Part shown: positions 63,801-64,000 of the stretch, piece after piece
Layout of the letters: every line of letters starts with the position of its first letter
Position numbering within the stretch: the first letter of the stretch is position 1
Assembly: GCF_964019385.1 (NCBI RefSeq)
Contig: NC_088654.1
Span: forward strand, 24,624,453 to 24,688,452
Direction of reading: 5' to 3'
Source of the DNA: Sycon ciliatum
Lineage: Eukaryota; Porifera; Calcarea; Leucosolenida; Sycettidae
Length of the DNA stretch: 64,000 nucleotides
Made by a program: the position numbers and the translations under genes
Notes under the pieces: generated by a model
What the model saw: only the letters and a program-made list of their open reading frames with translations
Databases searched by the model: none
Told to the model about the DNA's origin: nothing

Positions 63801-64000
63801 ATGTCACTTCCAGAGTTCCTGCACTGTCCAAATACATATTGTACCAGAAGCTGAGAGCACAGCCTGGGCCCCGTAGGCCTGGCACTTTCGCCAGCGAAAT
63901 CACTGCCGTGTCGCCTTGTCTTCGGCCGGCCGCATCCATGTAGATGTAACGTCCTGACGGTGGCACATCAGCACACATAATACAACACACATAATACAAC
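31254..64000 (-). CDS. gene B: MAM/FN3 single-pass receptor-like protein, 5' end outside the window
   Basis: Coding exons, 5' to 3': (64000/63953)-63703, 63088-63004, 61994-61743, 61024-60740, 60094-59783, 58768-58478, 56647-56351, 55942-55652, 54469-54173, 52209-51919, 50509-50213, 49317-49030, 37958-37665, 35915-35580, 33923-33715, 32837-32666, 31885-31254. From 63088 on they sum to 4629 nt, a whole number of codons (1542 plus stop), with GT-AG borders. Order: MAM, five Cys-FN3/FN3 pairs, FN3, FN3, split FN3, membrane helix, tail of about 175 residues. It differs from gene A by two additional Cys-FN3/FN3 pairs, a MAM in place of (or upstream of) sushi modules, and a shorter tail. Splicing between 49030 and 37958 must cross an 11-kb intron full of mobile elements. 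Inferred role as for gene A. No named orthologue is claimed. Confidence 0.85.
31886..32665. other. gene B intron between the tail and the split FN3
   Basis: Contains poly-G runs at about 32006-32020 and 32466-32476, and a degraded SINE-A piece around 32285-32365 (TGGTGGTGACGGTCAATTTTT). Nothing else recognised. Confidence 0.5.
32666..32837 (-). CDS. gene B: second half of the split FN3 module
   Basis: 172 nt, phase 0 in, phase 1 out. Starts DVGSDVSTGRIHNLTAGQPY, then AFEVIA. Counterpart of gene A 6879-7041. Confidence 0.87.
33328..33362. repeat. 11-bp tandem repeat AGTCTTAGCAT
   Basis: Three to four short units in the gene B intron 32838-33714. Confidence 0.9.
33534..33671. repeat. (CA)n microsatellite
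   Basis: About 138 bp with CG interruptions, starting about 44 bp inside the intron below exon 33715-33923. Same intron and same relative site as the CA tract 7262-7319 in gene A. Confidence 0.95.
33715..33923 (-). CDS. gene B: first half of the split FN3 module
   Basis: 209 nt, phase 1 in, phase 0 out. Begins DPGQPELIDAKFVDQHTAEL and carries an RRRRRNV-like basic patch before the split. Counterpart of gene A 7400-7605. Confidence 0.87.
34036..34905. mobile_element. possible element with CAGGGGCGTAGCCAGG-type inverted ends
   Basis: GCAGGGGCGTAGCCAGG near 34040 and the inverted CCCCTGCCTATGCCCCTGG near 34884-34903. Poly-G/poly-C runs lie inside both. The ends are imperfect and the inside holds no recognised protein. 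Confidence 0.4.
35091..35245. mobile_element. MITE with TTATAGGCGATTCGGAC ends
   Basis: TTATAGGCGATTCGGAC at the left and GTC-GAATCGCCTATAA at the right form inverted ends (one internal change), with TGGCCA also mirrored. 155 bp. Confidence 0.75.
35325..35430 (+). mobile_element. SINE-A, 5'-truncated copy
   Basis: GCGAGGGTCCCTGGTTCGAG, then TCCTGGTGGT and a CAGACATTTCCCGTTTG tail. It follows an AT-rich (ATAATA) stretch. The box A half is missing. Confidence 0.7.
35580..35915 (-). CDS. gene B: FN3 module
   Basis: 336 nt, phase 1-1. ISWTPLRDTRGIITSYTILY and TRIGAGPASKPVFSQGTALC closely match gene A exon 13. Confidence 0.9.
36093..36273. mobile_element. MITE with CCGTAT..CCCGA ends and TA duplication
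   Basis: CCGTATATCCCCGATTATAA with GTCGCAC on the left is mirrored by GTGCGACTTATATTCGGGGA and AATACGG on the right, with TA outside both ends. This suits a Tc1/mariner-type target, which is inference. The inside contains further copies of ATAAGTCGCAC. Confidence 0.85.
37430..37500 (-). repeat. R1 repeat end fragment
   Basis: GTCCACTAACACCACCAGTT and AAGTTACGCTTTA match the end of R1 as seen inverted at 28190-28240. Confidence 0.6.
37665..37958 (-). CDS. gene B: FN3 module
   Basis: 294 nt, phase 1-1. DLNGVLVRYDIMIVSPANYT and SVRAVTEAAPGPFGSQVQQR match gene A exon 12. Confidence 0.9.
38900..40388. repeat. four units of a roughly 285-bp repeat, interrupted by a MITE
   Basis: GCGGGTTCGAATCCCAGGTT (a box B-like sequence) recurs near 39029, 39310, 39949 and 40236. 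Units 2 and 4 end in the same TTATTATTATTTTTAAATTT. CCCGTACCTGTCCCGTACCG blocks alternate between them. Possibly a SINE array whose box A has decayed. Confidence 0.7.
39474..39907. mobile_element. MITE of 434 bp with GGGAGGTTTCGCTCTACG ends
   Basis: GGGAGGTTTCGCTCTACG at the left and CGTAGAGCGAAACCTCCC at the right are perfect inverted ends with TA outside both. Further inverted pieces (CATACG and CGTATG repeats) line the inside. It is inserted in the 285-bp repeat array. Confidence 0.87.
40451..40484 (-). ncRNA. hammerhead-like motif in the left P1 end
   Basis: Minus strand: TCCA, CTGATGA, TAGTCACAC, GAAA, ACGTTC, TGGA. Stem I is TCCA/TGGA, helix III is the palindrome AACGTT. Helix II is only two pairs, so activity is doubtful. 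Confidence 0.45.
40651..41332 (+). mobile_element. SINE-A tandem trimer with 282-bp period
   Basis: Copies begin near 40651 (5' shortened), 40928 and 41210. Box A TAGCTCAGTGG, box B GGTTCGAGTCC, and tail CAATTTTTTCTTCAGACTTT. Between copies lies a repeated 160-bp linker (ATTTTATGACTTGGGGCTCC and onward). (AAT)n flanks the array at 40624-40650 and 41333-41358. The tRNA-like fold has D and anticodon stems but no proper acceptor stem, so it is not a tRNA gene. Confidence 0.85.
41359..41851. repeat. 220-bp near-perfect inverted repeat around a 53-bp loop
   Basis: 41359-41578 is mirrored by 41632-41851. Each arm runs from GCTCTAACCACTGAGCTATG (the box A of SINE-B) to GGATC next to the SINE-B tail. 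It could form a long hairpin if transcribed. Confidence 0.88.
41829..41996 (+). mobile_element. SINE-B copy with (AAT)n tail
   Basis: CCCATAGCTCAGTGGTTAGA (box A), GGTTCGAGTCCTGGTGGG (box B), TTTTCAGGCAGTTCACTTCC, GAAGTTCTCCCAATCCTTTC, then (AAT)n. Identical copy at 45101-45268. Confidence 0.85.
42139..42176 (-). ncRNA. hammerhead-like motif behind Penelope family P2, unit 1
   Basis: Minus strand: GATTC, CTGAAGA, helix II GTG.TTG.TAC, GAAA, helix III AAC.TT.GTT overlapping the GAAA end, TC, GAATC. Stem I pairs perfectly (GATTC/GAATC). It lies about 280 bp after the P2 frame at 42456-43241, in the same orientation, where hammerheads of Penelope elements are expected. Confidence 0.65.
42456..43241 (-). 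CDS. Penelope-like element P2, C-terminal endonuclease fragment (unit 1)
   Basis: 261-codon open frame without an ATG at its upper end, so it is best read as a fragment. The first part is Thr/Pro/His-rich, the middle acidic (SDSDSEGEGELSESESE). The end S-x-V-Y-N-H-L-V-S-S-x-D-C ... F-S-V-L ... LQVLEAV ... LCVQK ... LKLFK matches the C-terminus of Penelope proteins after the GIY-YIG domain. No reverse transcriptase upstream. Confidence 0.6.
   Translation of the reverse strand: MVQPSGVPKSVPLGALHGAVPRVVTAPLPPPDHPPSRSVLVGSTRGGRFVPPEPELDSTERPTTMAATTTPASHPTTTPGSHPTTTTTNPQNKAANDRPRRSTADYNRTYEFTVKIQRKQSERTTTDVKATAFTVGVGGEGETQDDASEEESQTAVDDGAGSDSDSEGEGELSESESECEGVRVSRDCVRPSRNNKSSVYNHLVSSTDCCRTYSDSCFSVLCRARHGYLLQLQVLEAVCQRIHKPNLCVQKDSVITLKLFK
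43520..44200 (-). CDS. Penelope-like element P1, C-terminal fragment, minus copy (unit 1)
   Basis: 226-codon frame without ATG at its upper end. A basic segment (RRTKRKWRKTNLRRSQRLAE), then an acidic segment, then SAIYKHLVSSPDCRKLFDDS, FSVICSARFFKQLQVLENVY and DPVLCKQKENVVAL, the Penelope C-terminal pattern. Forms the left arm of an inverted pair with 44200-44896. Confidence 0.6.
   Translation of the reverse strand: MTIRLTFVDSAPFQGRHRKTRQGAGPIVSSLRGTLFVSSFGKITRRTKRKWRKTNLRRSQRLAETRLRKIEKAEPVAAGESTGAAVNTSRRKKRWHEEMEMEDDDGDKQDVQEESKGEREREVEDESDTDEEEFNIDKSKSAIYKHLVSSPDCRKLFDDSWFSVICSARFFKQLQVLENVYIRTRDPVLCKQKENVVALTSFVHTHSQLPHSSTATILRSQMDLQY
44190..44896 (+). mobile_element. Penelope-like element P1, GIY-YIG region, plus copy (unit 1)
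   Basis: Plus-strand reading gives CSECSNCLHND near 44220, then CLQCGSRYVGRTLQHLSERI and KQHVP near 44327-44400. This is the Penelope GIY-YIG endonuclease pattern with its cysteine pairs, followed by an AT-hook-like RPKRGRPRKHP. It looks broken, and the copy is cut by the start of unit 2. Confidence 0.65.
45101..45268 (+). mobile_element. SINE-B copy in duplicated unit 2
   Basis: Same as 41829-41996, carried along by the 3.27-kb duplication. Confidence 0.85.
45411..45448 (-). ncRNA. hammerhead-like motif behind Penelope family P2, unit 2
   Basis: Exact second copy of 42139-42176 at the 3272-bp offset. Confidence 0.65.
45728..46513 (-). CDS. Penelope-like element P2, C-terminal endonuclease fragment (unit 2)
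   Basis: Same translation as 42456-43241, in the second tandem unit. Confidence 0.6.
   Translation of the reverse strand: MVQPSGVPKSVPLGALHGAVPRVVTAPLPPPDHPPSRSVLVGSTRGGRFVPPEPELDSTERPTTMAATTTPASHPTTTPGSHPTTTTTNPQNKAANDRPRRSTADYNRTYEFTVKIQRKQSERTTTDVKATAFTVGVGGEGETQDDASEEESQTAVDDGAGSDSDSEGEGELSESESECEGVRVSRDCVRPSRNNKSSVYNHLVSSTDCCRTYSDSCFSVLCRARHGYLLQLQVLEAVCQRIHKPNLCVQKDSVITLKLFK
46795..47475 (-). CDS. Penelope-like element P1, C-terminal fragment, minus copy (unit 2)
   Basis: Same translation as 43520-44200. Confidence 0.6.
   Translation of the reverse strand: MTIRLTFVDSAPFQGRHRKTRQGAGPIVSSLRGTLFVSSFGKITRRTKRKWRKTNLRRSQRLAETRLRKIEKAEPVAAGESTGAAVNTSRRKKRWHEEMEMEDDDGDKQDVQEESKGEREREVEDESDTDEEEFNIDKSKSAIYKHLVSSPDCRKLFDDSWFSVICSARFFKQLQVLENVYIRTRDPVLCKQKENVVALTSFVHTHSQLPHSSTATILRSQMDLQY
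47465..48396 (+). mobile_element. Penelope-like element P1, GIY-YIG region and C-terminus, plus copy (unit 2)
   Basis: As in unit 1, but the C-terminal part continues (YIDKSKSAIYKHLVSSLDCR to VVALTLFK) to a stop at 48396, followed by a 3' segment with a hammerhead-like motif and the right inverted end. It looks broken. Confidence 0.65.
48594..48627 (+). ncRNA. hammerhead-like motif in the right P1 end
   Basis: TCCA, CTGATGA (48598-48604), TAGTCACAC, GAAA (48614-48617), ACGTTC, TGGA. About 200 bp after the P1 stop. Mirror of 40451-40484. Confidence 0.45.
48765..48802. repeat. (GAT)n microsatellite
   Basis: About 12 GAT units between the nest and gene B exon 49030-49317. Confidence 0.95.
49030..49317 (-). 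CDS. gene B: FN3 module (VDPYKL type), pair 5
   Basis: 288 nt, phase 1-1. HLSWTAVDPYKLNGRLLAYH and LISVAAESTGGVS. Its downstream intron is the 11-kb repeat nest. Confidence 0.88.
49584..49720. repeat. short foldback with about 35-bp arms
   Basis: TTCTTGGATAGATATTCCAT with ATCCTCCAGACAGCT is mirrored by GTTGCCTGGAGGATATGGAA with CATCTATTCAAGAA. Confidence 0.75.
50213..50509 (-). CDS. gene B: Cys-FN3-like module, pair 5
   Basis: 297 nt, phase 1-1. FHIDRYCCVFTRLDVSGIPG, TTCSATTS and EEDATYNLDAFANTTENNLG. Confidence 0.87.
51430..51620 (-). repeat. R1 repeat copy
   Basis: The reverse complement matches 32970-33090 and 62480-62580, including the stretch around CTGACACCTAG and GAGACATTC. Confidence 0.6.
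51677..51726. repeat. 10-bp tandem repeat CATTAACTGT
   Basis: About five units in the gene B intron 50510-51918. Confidence 0.95.
51919..52209 (-). CDS. gene B: FN3 module (VDPYKL type), pair 4
   Basis: 291 nt, phase 1-1. LGWTAVDPYKLNGRLLGYYV and EYDISVAAESTGGLSSSKAY. Confidence 0.88.
52381..52424 (-). ncRNA. hammerhead-like motif, family I copy 3
   Basis: Minus strand: CTGCG, CTGATGA, ATCCACAAAGGGC, GAAA, CATTTCTG, TC, CGCAG. Stem I is a perfect 5 bp. Cleavage after GUC. Helix II is imperfect. Sense to gene B, in the intron 52210-54172, so it would be present in the pre-mRNA. Confidence 0.6.
52907..53573. repeat. 14-bp minisatellite, about 47 units
   Basis: Unit CACGTACAGCACTG with C/G and T/C variants (GGACG, CACGC, CACAT). 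Because 14 is not a multiple of three, all frames stay open over long spans in both strands, giving false reading frames. Confidence 0.97.
53660..53745 (-). mobile_element. SINE-A, degraded copy
   Basis: The minus strand shows a GCTATCAGCGAGG-like anticodon arm and a CGGTGGTGACAATCAAATTC-like body. Confidence 0.5.
53727..53935. repeat. 30-bp tandem repeat (CACCAAGCTATGGCACAGTC)
   Basis: About seven units, some shortened, each ending in ATGATGACAT or ATGATGTAT. It begins in the SINE-A remnant, whose box A (ATAGCTTGGTG on the minus strand) it may have amplified. Confidence 0.85.
54173..54469 (-). CDS. gene B: Cys-FN3-like module, pair 4
   Basis: 297 nt, phase 1-1. FFISKYCCSFSRMDVSGIPG, TKCSQNVS and EEDATYNLEAYANNTENGIG. 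Confidence 0.87.
54470..55651. other. gene B intron, little recognised
   Basis: Contains a GGGGTTA/CCCCAG-rich imperfect palindrome around 54685-54745. I see no other gene or element. Confidence 0.4.
55652..55942 (-). CDS. gene B: FN3 module (VDPYKL type), pair 3
   Basis: 291 nt, phase 1-1. LSWSPVDPYKLNGRLVQYIV and YNMSVAAESTGGNSSLAKYL. Confidence 0.88.
56351..56647 (-). CDS. gene B: Cys-FN3-like module, pair 3
   Basis: 297 nt, phase 1-1. FHISRYCCRFARTSVSGIPG, STICNTTT and EEDATYNLLVFAYNTADDMG. Confidence 0.87.
56759..57104. mobile_element. MITE with CAGTAAAACCTGT ends and internal tandem repeats
   Basis: CAGTAAAACCTGT and ACAGGTTTCACTG are inverted ends with TA outside both. The inside has about four units of a roughly 60-bp repeat (GTGGTCTTCTGGGACAGGTG and onward). 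Ends starting CAGT with a TA target resemble pogo-type elements; that is inference. Confidence 0.85.
57115..57334. mobile_element. MITE with CTGTAAGTCGACAAAT ends
   Basis: CTGTAAGTCGACAAATTTTT and GAATATTTGTTGACTTACAG are inverted ends. TTTCGGCC and GGCCGAAA are scattered inside. It directly follows the previous MITE. Confidence 0.7.
57335..58293 (+). mobile_element. LINE 3' end with RT C-terminus and (CCAA)n tail
   Basis: A frame open from 57361 to 58041 reads CLGILIDNKLSFVPHVDHLT, PDFEYCFPVYASHLS, RLFTLFRRAVRVTCG and LMWNALPAHLK, the thumb-to-end region of CR1/Jockey-like RT proteins. A 3' UTR follows, then AATAAAAACCAACCAACC repeats at 58265-58293. 5' truncated by at least several kb. It lies in the gene B intron 56648-58477 on the opposite strand. 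Confidence 0.85.
58478..58768 (-). CDS. gene B: FN3 module (VDPFKL type), pair 2
   Basis: 291 nt, phase 1-1. FSWTAVDPFKLNGRLVAYHV and KYDVSVTAESTGGLRASGSY. Confidence 0.88.
59390..59565. mobile_element. palindromic element between ACATAGAACAGCAGT repeats
   Basis: GTTGCTCCCTACGTGGGAGC with TTGCGCT is mirrored by AGTGCAAGCTCCCACGTAGG with GAGCAAC. ACATAGAACAGCAGT occurs directly on both sides (59394-59408, 59549-59563). Confidence 0.7.
59783..60094 (-). CDS. gene B: Cys-FN3-like module, pair 2
   Basis: 312 nt, phase 1-1. YHLSKFCCYFTRRSVSGIPM, RVCSETS and EEDAAYGPPLHYC. It has an additional cysteine in the last strand. Confidence 0.85.
60740..61024 (-). CDS. gene B: FN3 module, pair 1
   Basis: 285 nt, phase 1-1. 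APAGLTIYSKVTSVDLVWVQ, RYDIFYEEVG and NYTFSVAAVSSGGRGPNISR. A classical FN3 without VDPYKL. Confidence 0.88.
61743..61994 (-). CDS. gene B: Cys-FN3-like module, pair 1
   Basis: 252 nt, phase 1-1. SRYCVRG, LLCSPNSTVT and PYTVYSVSAHTETSSLRSQS, close to gene A exon 6. Confidence 0.82.
62440..62640 (+). repeat. R1 repeat copy
   Basis: TGACACCTAGCTCCAACACA and CCAACAGCCTTCCAACTTGG match 33070-33120. Confidence 0.65.
63004..63088 (-). CDS. gene B: MAM domain, last part
   Basis: 85 nt, phase 0 in, phase 1 out. ITFTGTVGSSSIGYIALDDI, then KLSADCCT. The G-x-I-A-L-D-D-I ... C block is the signature end of MAM domains. Confidence 0.85.
63703..64000 (-). CDS. gene B: MAM domain, central part (5' border uncertain)
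   Basis: GRYIYMDAAGRRQGDTAVIS, then PGCALSFWYNMY and GNFWQQIFVPI, follow MAM order (Y-x-D-A, C-L-x-F-W-Y-x-M-x, W). Phase 0 donor GTAAGTT at the left border. The right border could be an AG acceptor at 63954-63955, or the frame may run past the window end. The first MAM part must lie outside. Confidence 0.8.

Overview
The window looks like intron-rich animal DNA, probably from an early-branching marine invertebrate. A sponge is my best guess, at low confidence. Reasons: class 1-1 exons of fibronectin III (FN3), sushi and MAM type, GT-AG introns, tRNA-derived SINEs, many MITEs, Penelope-like retroelements, LINE remnants, and long CA, GA and CT tracts. Nothing bacterial or viral was recognised. 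The window holds two paralogous single-pass receptor-like genes, both on the minus strand and in tandem. Gene A is complete: 16 coding exons from 22630 down to 3943, which sum to exactly 4680 nt (1559 aa). It encodes a signal peptide, four sushi (CCP) modules, three pairs of a cysteine-bearing FN3-like module plus an FN3 module, three more FN3 modules (the last split over two exons), one membrane helix and a tyrosine-motif tail of about 340 residues. Gene B enters from the right edge (5' end outside) and stops at 31254. It encodes a MAM domain, five Cys-FN3/FN3 pairs, the same three terminal FN3 modules, a membrane helix and a shorter tail. Neither tail has a kinase or phosphatase domain. Both carry P-x-Y-[IAL]-[DN]-V type motifs, several of them pYxN-like, so the likely role is adhesion or ligand sensing coupled to SH2 adaptors. 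That role is inference. Layout: 1-844 is a short Penelope-derived element with inverted ends. 845-3942 is gene A downstream flank with no recognised gene. 3943-22630 is gene A. 22631-31253 is intergenic, with SINE, MITE, foldback and LINE debris. 31254-64000 is gene B. One gene B intron (37959-49029) has swollen to 11 kb, against 1.0 kb for the matching intron of gene A. It contains a 285-bp repeat array, a MITE, a SINE trimer, large palindromes, and an almost perfect 3.27-kb tandem duplication carrying Penelope-type GIY-YIG endonuclease fragments. The most unusual signal outside the genes is a set of about a dozen hammerhead-ribozyme-like motifs in at least five sequence families. Several lie at the ends of, or just downstream of, the Penelope-derived fragments. 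Others sit alone in introns of the receptor genes. In most of them the core (CTGANGA, then GAAA) is framed by complementary stem I strands. All assignments were made by eye from the sequence; no database search was run.
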